Of a stretch of 64,000 nucleotides of DNA, positions 42,748-51,482 are shown piece after piece. A model generated the notes under the pieces. That model made no database searches, was not told the DNA's origin, and saw only the letters and a list, made by a program, of their open reading frames with translations. Position 1 is the stretch's first letter, and the number at the start of each line of letters is the position of its first letter. The stretch is taken from the NCBI GenBank assembly GCA_017965665.1, contig JAGCPN010000003.1, positions 81,507-145,506 on the forward strand, given 5' to 3'. This DNA comes from Aeriscardovia sp. Lineage in GTDB: Bacteria; Actinomycetota; Actinomycetes; Actinomycetales; Bifidobacteriaceae. Position numbers and translations under genes: made by a program.

Positions 42748-44629
42748 AGTCCCAGATCTTTACCGATCCCAGATCCGCCTCCCTGTAGGATTTGGAAAGG
42801 GAGGGCCAGTTTTTCACGAGCTCGGCCGTCAGGCGGATGTTTTCAAGGTAAAGCCTCCTGAAGAGGGGGGCGTTTTTCTTCAACAGCCTCGCCTTCCCCT
42901 TCCCGTCGTAGACCTCTGCAGCCGAGCACCCGGCCAGGGAGATCCAGGAATCTGTGGAGCTAATTTCCCTGAGCGGCCCGGCCCCGCAGGAGAGGGCGGC
43001 GTTCAAAAGCCCGAGGGCGGCCTTTTTGGCCCGACAGATTCTCGGGACGCCGCAAGGATCGGGGGCCTGGAGGGAGGGCAAGGGGAGAGCGGAAGGGGGA
43101 AGGGCCGGGGGATCCAGGGAGCGCCTCACTTCTTCCGCCTCCCTGCGCTTTAATCCCTGGCCGTCCAGGATCGCTTCCGGCCCCGAGAGAAGATCCCTCA
43201 GCGCCATGTTCCGCAGCGCCATCGAGGCGTACTCCATCCGAATCCCGAGGTTGCTCTGATCTCTGAGCGAGGCTTCAAAAATTCCGGAGGGCCGGTCTTT
43301 ATAGAGCAGGGCCGTGAGGAAGCGGTTGCGCTCGGCAAAGTACTCCACCCATCCCCGCGTCTGATCTTTCAAGTGCCAGGCCGGATGCCAAACTGCCGCC
43401 CCGGGGAGGGAGATCGAAGGTATTCCGGCCTTTTTCGCCCGAAGGCCATACTCGATGTCGTCAAACTTTATGAAAACAGGCAGGGGGAGCCCTATCTTTT
43501 CTGTAACCCTGCGGGGAACCGAGCAGAGCCACCAGCCGTTGTAGTCCTCCGTGCAGAGCCTGTGGAGGCGGGGGCTCTCCCTCAGGGGGAGGGCTGAAAA
43601 GTCATGGTTGTACCCCAAATCCAAGGAGGGGGCGTACCAGATTTTTTCCCAGTTTATGACTTCTCCGAAAGTAAAAAGGGAAGAGGGGGAATCTGAGTGC
43701 AGCATCCCTGCCCCGACTATGACGGGAGAGGAGCAATGCTTTTGAAACTCATCAATCCTCTCCAGCGTCTCCCCCTCCGGGAACGCATCGTCATCCATAA
43801 GGACGAAGTACTCGTCCTCCCCCTTCATGGCCTCCCGCATGCCCCGGGCAAAGCCCCCGGCTCCTCCCAGATTTTTCTGCCTTATATACTTCAAGCCCGG
43901 AAGCGCCCGGGCAGCAGAGGCAAAAGCCGGATCTCTCATGGCCGCAGAAGAACCCTGGTCGATGCAGAAAACCTTTTTGACGCTTCCGGCCCTTCCCGCC
44001 GCTCCAATCGCCCTGGCAGCCGAGCGGGGGGAATTGAACGTGGTTATGCATGCGTCCTGCCGGGCCTTTGCAAAGGAGGCCGGAACCTGCCAGGAAGCTC
44101 CGTCAAGAATCGAAGCTTCTTCGGCATGGATGTCCAACCAGAGGTATCCCCCTTCCGCCATGCCTCCGATACCGAAAGCCAGAGAAAAGGAGGCATCTCC
44201 CTCAAAGGGCTCCCTCCAGAGCCTGGAATCCCTCCCGGCTGCGTCGCTTTTCCAGACTTCGACCACGCCCTTCCCGGAGACTGCAAAGGAGAGGCGTACG
44301 GACTTTGCATCCGTGAACCTCGCCCAGTAGCCGGCTGGAAAGGCGTTGAAGAAGGTGCAGAGGCTTACGGCCCGGCCGGGATTGACGCCTATCATGCGGC
44401 GGCTTCCGACCCAAAATCCGTTAAAAGTAGGAAGGGGGACGGCCTGAAAAGCCCTGCGCCCCTGCAGGGATGGGAGGTTCAGCGGCCGCGCCGCCAGGGC
44501 AGGGTCGAAGAGCTCCTTTTTCTGGACTGGATGCGTCCAGTCAAGGGCGTAGAGGGGGAGGATGGAGAGGTCTGCGCCCCTGTCGGATGCCGGAAAAACT
44601 ATCCTCGCCGCATCTTCCCACTCTGTCAT
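42728..44629 (-). CDS. GlfT2-like galactofuranosyltransferase A
   Basis: A 633-residue family 2 glycosyltransferase with an N-terminal beta-barrel (about 1-185), a GT-A core and a C-terminal helical region. The nucleotide/metal motif is LMDDDAFPEG (Asp279-281), with NLGGAGGFARGM just before. The catalytic region is FIKFDDIEYGLRAKKAG (about 388-404) and a later WHPAWH. These match mycobacterial GlfT2, which adds beta-1,5/1,6 galactofuranose to lipid-linked galactan. The start overlaps the Wzt stop by four bases. The C-terminal half is Ala/Pro-rich between residues 500 and 550. It is the most divergent of the three GlfT2-like proteins here. Confidence 0.88.
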   Translation of the reverse strand: MTEWEDAARIVFPASDRGADLSILPLYALDWTHPVQKKELFDPALAARPLNLPSLQGRRAFQAVPLPTFNGFWVGSRRMIGVNPGRAVSLCTFFNAFPAGYWARFTDAKSVRLSFAVSGKGVVEVWKSDAAGRDSRLWREPFEGDASFSLAFGIGGMAEGGYLWLDIHAEEASILDGASWQVPASFAKARQDACITTFNSPRSAARAIGAAGRAGSVKKVFCIDQGSSAAMRDPAFASAARALPGLKYIRQKNLGGAGGFARGMREAMKGEDEYFVLMDDDAFPEGETLERIDEFQKHCSSPVIVGAGMLHSDSPSSLFTFGEVINWEKIWYAPSLDLGYNHDFSALPLRESPRLHRLCTEDYNGWWLCSVPRRVTEKIGLPLPVFIKFDDIEYGLRAKKAGIPSISLPGAAVWHPAWHLKDQTRGWVEYFAERNRFLTALLYKDRPSGIFEASLRDQSNLGIRMEYASMALRNMALRDLLSGPEAILDGQGLKRREAEEVRRSLDPPALPPSALPLPSLQAPDPCGVPRICRAKKAALGLLNAALSCGAGPLREISSTDSWISLAGCSAAEVYDGKGKARLLKKNAPLFRRLYLENIRLTAELVKNWPSLSKSYREADLGSVKIWDSIFSRL

Positions 44630-46329
44630 TTCTTCTCCTTCTCCTCTTCAGCCCGCTTCACTATCTCGTCGTTGACCTGGTTTAGTTCGTCTATCAGCCT
44701 CACTTCCTCCGTAGAACCCGTCATTTCATTCAACTCTTCTTCCGTGAGCTTTACGTCGTCCAAAGTGATTTGGGCCACTTTTCCGCTCAAATCCACTGCG
44801 GAAAGCCGCCTGAGGACTCCGGGGGCTATGGGAAGAACCCTTTCAACCCCTTCGGCCTTTTGCTTTCTTAGCTTTTCAAGCTTCGTCTCGTTTACAATCC
44901 TCCGGCGTATGGTTTCTATTTCTTCAATTCTCTCCAACAGCTCCATGCGCCTGCGTTCCAGAGGATCCTTTGTGCGCTCCTCGCGCCTTCTGGCCTCGGC
45001 AGTGACCTGAGGGTTGCCTGGTATCCACCCGTTCCACTGCAAAGTCTCCACATCTTCCGACTTGGCAGTTATGGCAGTAGCCCTGTCGGAAAGGAGGGCG
45101 TAATCGGCATTTCTGGGATCCCTTATGATAAACGAGCAGGCGTTGTCCCCGGTGGCCACCCCCACCATTTCGGTAAAGCCGTCGTCTTTGATGGAAGGGA
45201 CCCTGAGGGAAGTGTAGATGGTGAACTCCCCGTTGTTGAAGAGGTTTACGGGGAAGCTGAAGTACACGGTGTTCCTTCCATGGCGGGTCATTCTGAAAGT
45301 CTTTGCTCCGCTGTCGTACGTTATGCCCCCGCGCCTCACGTCGTTTATGGCTATGGCCAGGTAAAAGTCGGAATCTTCGTTAAACTCGTACTCCACGCCG
45401 AACACGAACTTTTCGTCGCTTCCAATCAGCGGCTTTGAGACGGCGAAGGTGCGAAGGACCGGGCACCTCTCGCTTAAGCCCTCCGGCCACACCTTCCCGT
45501 TCTCCATCTTGGCGTTCCGGGCGGCGGCCAGCTGCCTGTCGGCTTCAAGGTTCAGGAGGGTGTACTCTTCGGCCACGGCATTTTTATCCCCTATGGAGGC
45601 GATTTTCCCTTCCTTTATCAGCATCGCCCTGGAGCAGTAGCGCTTCACCGCATTCATATCATGAGTGACAAGGATTACTGTCTTCTCCGGATCCTTTTTT
45701 ATCTGGGTAAAGTAGTCGTCGCACTTCCTCTGGAAAGACTCGTCCCCCACGGCCAAAACCTCGTCCAGTACCAGGATATCGGCCTGGGCTTTTACGGCCA
45801 CTGAAAAAGCGAGGCGGACCTGCATCCCCGAGGAATAGTTTTTGAGTTTCTGGTCCATGAAATCCTCGAGCTCGGCAAAAGAGACGATGCTGTCGTACAT
45901 GGCATTCATCTCGGATTTGGAAAAGCCCAGCATGGCGCCATTGAGGTATACGTTCTCCCTGCCGGTCAGCTCCGGGTTGAACCCCACCCCGAGCTCTATA
46001 AAGGGCACGAGCCTGCCTTTTACCGACACCGATCCTTTGTTGGGGTAATAAATCTGGGAAATGATTTTGAGGAGCGTGGACTTGCCCCCGCCGTTTCGGC
46101 CGACTATCCCGAAAAACTCGCCCTTGTGCACGGAGAAGGTGATGCCCTTTAGGACGTGCTGCGTCTTGTAGCCCCGCACGCCCTTCGTCCAGTTGATGAC
46201 GGCCTGCTTTAGCCCTGTAGCCTGCTCGGTGGGAAGTTTGAAGTCTTTATAGACATCTTTGCATCTCAGGACCGTGGGAGCGTCCATAAACGGGAAGGAC
46301 TCTTTGACATCATGGGTTTTTTCTTCCAT
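44626..46329 (-). CDS. wzt: Polysaccharide ABC exporter ATPase (Wzt-like) with C-terminal domain
   Basis: A 567-residue ATPase for lipid-linked polysaccharide export. Walker A is GIVGRNGGGKSTLLKII, the signature is NYSSGMQVRLAFS and Walker B is DILVLDEVLAVGDESF, with the Wzt-type ELGVGFNPELTGRENVYLNG segment. After residue 260 comes a beta-rich extension like the Wzt cargo-binding domain, then a charged, possibly coiled-coil tail to the end. ATG start overlaps the permease stop (TGATG) after GGAGG. The C-terminal domain normally recognises the non-reducing end of the exported polymer, so it may recognise galactofuran here. Confidence 0.92.
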   Translation of the reverse strand: MEEKTHDVKESFPFMDAPTVLRCKDVYKDFKLPTEQATGLKQAVINWTKGVRGYKTQHVLKGITFSVHKGEFFGIVGRNGGGKSTLLKIISQIYYPNKGSVSVKGRLVPFIELGVGFNPELTGRENVYLNGAMLGFSKSEMNAMYDSIVSFAELEDFMDQKLKNYSSGMQVRLAFSVAVKAQADILVLDEVLAVGDESFQRKCDDYFTQIKKDPEKTVILVTHDMNAVKRYCSRAMLIKEGKIASIGDKNAVAEEYTLLNLEADRQLAAARNAKMENGKVWPEGLSERCPVLRTFAVSKPLIGSDEKFVFGVEYEFNEDSDFYLAIAINDVRRGGITYDSGAKTFRMTRHGRNTVYFSFPVNLFNNGEFTIYTSLRVPSIKDDGFTEMVGVATGDNACSFIIRDPRNADYALLSDRATAITAKSEDVETLQWNGWIPGNPQVTAEARRREERTKDPLERRRMELLERIEEIETIRRRIVNETKLEKLRKQKAEGVERVLPIAPGVLRRLSAVDLSGKVAQITLDDVKLTEEELNEMTGSTEEVRLIDELNQVNDEIVKRAEEEKEKK

Positions 46330-47201
46330 CACATCACCTCCGCGAACCTCTTGCTGTTCTTGCTGAATACGAAGATTCCGAGGAAGAGCAGCACCAGCAT
46401 AAGTACCAGGGGCACTGCTTTAAGGTACCAGAGGCTGTTTGGGAAGAGATTCCAAATAGTCTGCTGGGTGGCGGGAGCTATAAGGTTATGACGGATATCT
46501 TGTATAAACTGGGCAAATGGATTCAACAGTTCGAGCTTTCCAAGTTTTCCCACAATTCCCCTGCGCCTGAGTACATAGCTCAAGGGGTATACAATCGGCA
46601 TCCCGTACATTATCACCTGCTGGAGCACGTCCCAAATGTGCGCGATATCCCTGTAATAGGCGTACATAGTGGCCATGATTAAAGTCACACCCAAAGTGAC
46701 GCAGTAAAGCTCGATGATATTGAGGGGAACCAGGACTACTCTCCAGGTAAATTCCACCCTGTATCCGAAAGCGAAGATCAGCACGACGCCCAGGTTTATG
46801 CCGTAGGTTATCAGGGCTCCCATAGTGGCGGCGACGACCACTATATAGTTGGGAAAGTGCACCTTTCTGAGCATATCTCCACGATCAACTATGGATCTGA
46901 GGCCCACATTCGTGGAATCGGTCACAAACTGCCAGGAGCTTATGCCCAAAAGCAACACTACGGGATAGGTCCGGGTACCGTCAGACATCCTCAAAAACTT
47001 TGCAAATACCACATACATGACTGCAAACATCATGAGCGGCTCGAGGACCGACCAGATCACTCCCAAAAAGGAACCCTGGTATCGAAGTTTAAAGTCAGTG
47101 TGGACCAGGGCTTTGAGAATTATCCAGTTGCGTCGGAGTCTGCTTGTAGAGGGCTTGATCCCAGCTGCTGCTGCGTGCGCTCGTTTCACAGAGCTTATCA
47201 T
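46329..47201 (-). CDS. wzm: Polysaccharide ABC exporter permease (Wzm-like)
   Basis: A 290-residue ABC-2 permease with six hydrophobic segments. DFKLRYQGSFLGVIWSVLEPL is the conserved amphipathic entry of Wzm/TagG proteins; FPNYIVVVAA and QVIMYGMPIVYPLSYVL are typical. It is coupled to wzt. The ATG chosen lies immediately after a terminator-like hairpin with its T run and has no visible ribosome site; no better start exists before the conserved region. Confidence 0.9.
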   Translation of the reverse strand: MISSVKRAHAAAAGIKPSTSRLRRNWIILKALVHTDFKLRYQGSFLGVIWSVLEPLMMFAVMYVVFAKFLRMSDGTRTYPVVLLLGISSWQFVTDSTNVGLRSIVDRGDMLRKVHFPNYIVVVAATMGALITYGINLGVVLIFAFGYRVEFTWRVVLVPLNIIELYCVTLGVTLIMATMYAYYRDIAHIWDVLQQVIMYGMPIVYPLSYVLRRRGIVGKLGKLELLNPFAQFIQDIRHNLIAPATQQTIWNLFPNSLWYLKAVPLVLMLVLLFLGIFVFSKNSKRFAEVM

Positions 47202-47242
47202 AACAAAAAATAAAAACGGATCTCCCAATGCGGGGGATCCGT
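47202..47242 (-). terminator. Strong hairpin and T run between the epimerase gene and wzm
   Basis: On the minus strand an eleven-base stem (ACGGATCCCCC... pairing with GGGAGATCCGT, loop of five) is followed by TTTTTATTTTTT. It ends the epimerase transcript but stops one to two bases before the wzm ATG, leaving no space for a separate promoter. Confidence 0.82.
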
Positions 47243-47274
47243 AAGCTAATTACCGTACTTGGGCAAGAGCTACG

Positions 47275-48531
47275 TTACTCTTTAAGAGCCTTCAGAGAAA
47301 GGATTGTTCCGTCTTCGGGTCCAATCTGCGGATCCCATCCCAGCTGCTCGAGCTTGACGGAATTGAGGCGAGTAAGGCGGGGAAGTTTGTGGCCCTCCTC
47401 TTTGCCCTTCTCGCAGCATCCATCACCCTTGCCGCAGCAAGAAGCAGAGCCGCCACAGCAGGTGCCGTCATCACACTTGGGAGCAGAGCCGCCACAGCAG
47501 GTGCCGTCAGAGCAGGCCTTGTCCGCTTCCTCGCATTTGCAAGGATCGCCTCCACATCCGCAGCTGCACTTCCCGTTCTCCGTGCACTTGCCGCAGCAAG
47601 AAGCAGAGCCGCCACAGCAGGCACCCTCTTTGATTTCCACTCCGGCTTCCTTTGCCACTCCTTTAAGAACAGTTGCCACATCCACTTCAGCCTCGGAGTT
47701 AGAAACGTTGTAGCATCCCTTCTCTCCTCTGGCCAGGATTGCCAAAAGGCCTCCTACGAAATCGGAAATGTAGGTGACGTCCGTGCGAATATTTCCAATG
47801 CCTTCGGGAACATGAATATCGCTGCCTGCCGCCGCCGCAGAAAGGATCTTGGCAAAAGGCCTGGTATCTCCGGGTATAAACTCAGGGCCGTATACAATCC
47901 CGGGCCTGGCAATTCTGACGTCGATCCCGAACTGACGGGTATACGCAGCCGCAAGGGCTTCGGAAGCTCCTTTTGCAACTCCGTAAGTCCCGAAGGGGCA
48001 GGTAAAGTCAATAACCCCGGAGCACTTCTCGCATGCGGCCCCGTCTTCATCCTTGCCGTATACGGCATTGCTGGAAATGAAGAGGACAACCGGAATTTCA
48101 GGCTTTCTGCCGCGCCTCTGAGCAGCCTTCACATCTTCAGCCAGAACTGCCAGGATATTGTCGAGGCCAAAGAAGTTGTCCCTCAAAACTTCCACTGGCT
48201 CTTCAAAGGCAGACCGAGGATCGGCGGGGGCCGCGCAGTCCACGATGAAATCAAAAGTGTCGGAGGTCATGGCCTGGCGGATGATGACGGGATTGGTGAT
48301 ATCGAAGATCTCCATGGTCTTCATGCATTCGCCGCAAAGCCTTTCGTCCAAAAGCTTGGCATCCCTGCCGGCGGCAGTGACAAGAGCCCCGGCCTTGGTC
48401 AGGGCGTAAGAAAGAACCGATCCGACCATTCCGGTGGCCCCAAGCACCAGGACTTTCTTGCCGGAAAGGGCGCTGAGGTCTCCGGCGCTCTTAAGCGCCC
48501 TGACCCCATCCTCTTGTGCCATGTATTTCAT
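47275..48531 (-). CDS. NAD-dependent epimerase/dehydratase with cysteine-rich insert
   Basis: Extended-SDR fold, 418 residues. The NAD site is VLVLGATGMVGSVL (Gly31-Gly37), the catalytic set is ISSNAVYG and Tyr183/Lys187 (TYGVAKGASE), and ARPGIVYGPEF marks the substrate lobe. Such enzymes epimerise or dehydrate nucleotide sugars. Residues 305-373 are an insert with 20 Cys in 69 positions (repeated CCGGSA, CSCGC, CKC), unlike any SDR I know. Extra CxxC pairs are at 66/69 and 167/170. The C-terminal strand (LNSVKLEQLGWDPQIGPEDG) resumes after it. The ATG has GGAG six bases upstream. It precedes wzm-wzt. Confidence 0.88.
   Translation of the reverse strand: MKYMAQEDGVRALKSAGDLSALSGKKVLVLGATGMVGSVLSYALTKAGALVTAAGRDAKLLDERLCGECMKTMEIFDITNPVIIRQAMTSDTFDFIVDCAAPADPRSAFEEPVEVLRDNFFGLDNILAVLAEDVKAAQRRGRKPEIPVVLFISSNAVYGKDEDGAACEKCSGVIDFTCPFGTYGVAKGASEALAAAYTRQFGIDVRIARPGIVYGPEFIPGDTRPFAKILSAAAAGSDIHVPEGIGNIRTDVTYISDFVGGLLAILARGEKGCYNVSNSEAEVDVATVLKGVAKEAGVEIKEGACCGGSASCCGKCTENGKCSCGCGGDPCKCEEADKACSDGTCCGGSAPKCDDGTCCGGSASCCGKGDGCCEKGKEEGHKLPRLTRLNSVKLEQLGWDPQIGPEDGTILSLKALKE
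47413..47619 (-). repeat. Cysteine-rich coding repeat region of the epimerase
   Basis: On the plus strand the word GAGCCGCCACAGCAGGTGCC recurs, and GCCGCAGCAAGAAGCAGAGC also occurs twice. These imperfect DNA repeats encode the CCGGSA blocks, so the insert probably grew by internal duplication. Confidence 0.85.
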
Positions 48532-48599
48532 AGATTTCTCCTTGTTGGAGGGAATTTTCTCCTAATTTGATTCTATATTCCAACTCCTGAAAACATACT

Positions 48600-50462
48600 T
48601 TATTCCTCAAGAGTCTTGGCCCTTTTGAGATAGGCCTCCCAGAAGGCGGGAGTAGTGAAAGTTGCGCCGGCTGAAGACCAGATATTTCTGAGATGCGCGA
48701 TATGGGTCTTAAAGTAGCGCATGTCCCTAGCGTACCTCTTTGAAATCTGCTCAAAGCGTTCCCGGTCCTTTGTCCTTATGCAGCCTTTCCGGTTGAACCA
48801 ATCTATAAGGACAAGCACGCGCTTCCCCCGAATTTTTCCCGCCGGGTACTCCCATCCTTCAGAGGGGATAACGGCATAGCCTTCTCCGGGCGTGCGCACG
48901 AATCTCTGGCCGTTTTGAACGGCAAAATCAAAAATTCTCTCTGAAATCAACCTAGGCCTGCTGGTATGGATGTCTTGATAAGTGAGAGAATACACGTCAA
49001 AATCCTGAAGCTCTGGAATATTGCGAGCCCGGGCCTGAAGAGTAGAAAAGTCAAGCATCTGCTCCTGAGCCTTATTAGCTCTCTCGAAAGCCTCCTCCAC
49101 TCTCAAGGGATTAGAGAGAAATCTGGGGCCTCTTAAAAAGTCTTCAAAGCCGTCGAGAACAAGCGAAGCATTGTCATATCCAAACTTCTTAAGTTCCAGC
49201 CTGATGGAATTTTTCATATCGAGAAGAAAATCGGATACAGGAGCAAAATCAGTGGCAAAACGTGCGGCAAAGACGTTTCTAACGACCTGATATCTTTCAA
49301 CAGCTGCGCTGTACTTCACCTGGAAGGCCATGTGCCAGAGGCCGATGGAGTTCATGGTAATGAGTTTTGCTCCAGCTCTAAGCGAATACTCCGCATCGTC
49401 GCCCCTTAAAAACAGCGGAAGTGGCATCCCTACCCGCTTTATCTCCTCAACGGGTATGGCGCAGTACCACCAGGAAGCGTATCCCTGAGACTTCATCTCC
49501 TGCAGGGGGCGGAAAGTCTCGTTTCTGATGAGTCCTTCCACCTGATCCATGCCAAATACCGGCTTTTGCGGGGCAAAACGCCCTTCGGGAGTCATAAAGC
49601 CCGTATCTTCCATCTGCAGGTTCTTATTATCAAGATTGAGCATTGCTCCCGCAACAAAGGCATCTCTCCACTCTGGCCTGAGGATGGACAGAAGCTTCGC
49701 GGTTCTCTGCACCGATTCCGCGCATACTTCCACATCGTCATCCATCAGAAGGACATGTGTGAAGCGGCCTTCCTGTCTGAGCGCCTCCAACATCCCCTTG
49801 GCAAATCCCCCCGAACCCCCTACGTTGGGGTTGGGAAGAATGTCAATATTTCCGTCTCCAAGAGTGGGATCCAGGGTACGACCGTTATCTATAACGAAAA
49901 AATGGGAATCGGGGAATTTGGAGAAGAAGCCATCCTTTAGGTTTTTTATTGTCTTTCGGATGTAAGCCTCTTTCTTAAAAGTAGTTGAGATTATGGCAAG
50001 GCGCGTTTTCCGAGTCTCAGACGTTTCCAGTTCCCAATAACAGTTTCCGGCTTCTACTTTTTCTCCAAAGGTTTCTAGGGCAAAACTCAAAAGAACATCG
50101 TCACCCTTGGGATCAAACGGGATGTCCAAGATCTGCCAATCTGAAGAAGATTGTACTTGCATTCCTTTGCCTTCAAATTCAGCTTCGTGGGAAAAGTTGC
50201 CAGCCCTTCCGCGATGTACTTCGCACGCTCCCCCTCTCAGCTCCAAATGGAGGGAAAAAGAGGAGGCAGAGCTATAAAGTCGCAATTTTCCTACCGAAAG
50301 GGAATTGAAGTAAGTGGTGAAGTCGAAGTGGGATTTTGGCGAAAGAAACCGCGATCCGTCCTCTTCCCATGCTTCTCCGTTGCCTCTGTAGAAGAGCCTG
50401 GAGTGGCGCTCCTCCTGTAGAGGATTTTTAAAAATGATATTTGCGAACTTTATTTTGCTCAA
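48600..50462 (-). CDS. GlfT2-like galactofuranosyltransferase B
   Basis: A 620-residue GT2 enzyme with N-terminal beta-domain (1-150), GT-A core with VLLMDDDVEVCAES (Asp241-243) preceded by NPNVGGSGGFAKGML, and the acceptor/catalytic block LFLRGDDAEYSLRAG (about 351-365) with WH at 376-377. It resembles mycobacterial GlfT2. It is a close paralogue of the gene at 61449 (shared FANI, DFTTYFNSLSVxKLxLYS and GGSGGFA blocks). TTG start four bases after GGGAGGG. It follows the GT2 and GT-C-like genes on the same strand with only 63 bases between, so it is likely in their operon. Confidence 0.9.
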   Translation of the reverse strand: MSKIKFANIIFKNPLQEERHSRLFYRGNGEAWEEDGSRFLSPKSHFDFTTYFNSLSVGKLRLYSSASSFSLHLELRGGACEVHRGRAGNFSHEAEFEGKGMQVQSSSDWQILDIPFDPKGDDVLLSFALETFGEKVEAGNCYWELETSETRKTRLAIISTTFKKEAYIRKTIKNLKDGFFSKFPDSHFFVIDNGRTLDPTLGDGNIDILPNPNVGGSGGFAKGMLEALRQEGRFTHVLLMDDDVEVCAESVQRTAKLLSILRPEWRDAFVAGAMLNLDNKNLQMEDTGFMTPEGRFAPQKPVFGMDQVEGLIRNETFRPLQEMKSQGYASWWYCAIPVEEIKRVGMPLPLFLRGDDAEYSLRAGAKLITMNSIGLWHMAFQVKYSAAVERYQVVRNVFAARFATDFAPVSDFLLDMKNSIRLELKKFGYDNASLVLDGFEDFLRGPRFLSNPLRVEEAFERANKAQEQMLDFSTLQARARNIPELQDFDVYSLTYQDIHTSRPRLISERIFDFAVQNGQRFVRTPGEGYAVIPSEGWEYPAGKIRGKRVLVLIDWFNRKGCIRTKDRERFEQISKRYARDMRYFKTHIAHLRNIWSSAGATFTTPAFWEAYLKRAKTLEE

Positions 50463-50525
50463 TTGACCCTCCCTTGATGCCTTTTAATCAAAGTTTAACG
50501 AAAAGGGTGTGGGTTTTACATGGAA

Positions 50526-51470
50526 TTAAGCCCTTTTCATTTCCTTCCTCTTGAGCGCAAAGAAGTTGCAGTCGATAATGTATTTTTCTCTGGCATGCTT
50601 AGCCTGCATATTTAAAACTGCCCCCACAGCCAGGCTGAAAAATCCACACAATGCACAAAGGGCTCCACCTATGAGGATGAAAATTTCAGATATAGGGGAG
50701 AGCTGCCCAAATACAACTCCTCCCCAGATCCACAGCCCTATGGCCGGAACAAAGAGAAGGGAGGCAATAAGCCCGAAAAAGATCACAGGCCTGAAACGGG
50801 ATACCATGACATAGAAGGATCTGGCCACCCCGAGACCGTCCGAGAAGGGCTTCATTTTTGAAAATGACCCGGCTGGCCTTTCCCTGAACTTTATGGGGAT
50901 TTCTATGACCTTACACCTTTTATCCAAGGCCTGCATAGTCATTTCCGTCTCCAACTCGAAGCCCGGATGGAGGGTGGGATAGGTTTTTACAAACTCGAAA
51001 CTCATTGCCCGATAGCCGGTAAGTATATCGTGAAGGTGAGAATGGAAGAGGAAATTGATCCACCATTTGGCCATCTCATTTCCCAGACTTCTGGAAAAAT
51101 GCTTATTTTCTGAAAAATAGGTGGAGGAAAGCCTGTCGCCTATGACCATGTCGTAGCCTTCTACCCATACTTTTTCCACCATCGCCCTGGCGCTTTCGGC
51201 AGGATAAGTGTCATCCCCGTCGACCATGAGGTAAACGTCGGCGTCAATGTCGCGGAACATGCTGCGCACCACGTTCCCTTTGCCCTGCATGGGTTCTTTC
51301 CTGACGACTGCCCCTGCCGCCAAAGCCTCCTGGAAAGTGTTGTCGGTGGAGTTGTTGTCATAAACGTACACCGTGGCCTCGGGAAGAGCCTCTCTAAAAT
51401 CCCTGACTACTTTTCCTACAGTCTGCCCTTCGTTGTAGCAGGGTATCAGCACAGCTATCTCAGGCTTCAT
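50526..51470 (-). CDS. GT2 polyprenyl-phosphate-sugar synthase-like (DPMS type)
   Basis: A 314-residue enzyme with a GT-A domain (IAVLIPCYNEGQTVGKVV, VYDNNSTDNT, MVDGDDTYPAES with the DxD-like metal site, LTGYRAMS) followed by two C-terminal membrane helices. This is the bacterial DPMS/GtrB-like layout that moves a sugar from a nucleotide to polyprenyl phosphate. Start chosen at the ATG six bases after GGAG; the frame extends four codons upstream. It starts twelve bases after the stop of a GT-C-like gene, so a donor-maker/user pair is a natural inference. Confidence 0.9.
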   Translation of the reverse strand: MKPEIAVLIPCYNEGQTVGKVVRDFREALPEATVYVYDNNSTDNTFQEALAAGAVVRKEPMQGKGNVVRSMFRDIDADVYLMVDGDDTYPAESARAMVEKVWVEGYDMVIGDRLSSTYFSENKHFSRSLGNEMAKWWINFLFHSHLHDILTGYRAMSFEFVKTYPTLHPGFELETEMTMQALDKRCKVIEIPIKFRERPAGSFSKMKPFSDGLGVARSFYVMVSRFRPVIFFGLIASLLFVPAIGLWIWGGVVFGQLSPISEIFILIGGALCALCGFFSLAVGAVLNMQAKHAREKYIIDCNFFALKRKEMKRA

Positions 51471-51482
51471 TTGCAACTCCAA

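Noticed and set aside
47413..47619. Possible CRISPR-like array
   Set aside because: The repeats are in frame, unevenly spaced and code for CCGGSA blocks; there are no spacers of constant length and no cas genes.
47389..48570. Plus-strand 393-codon open frame with Ala-rich repeats
   Set aside because: Antisense to the cysteine-rich epimerase; the repeats come from the epimerase insert.
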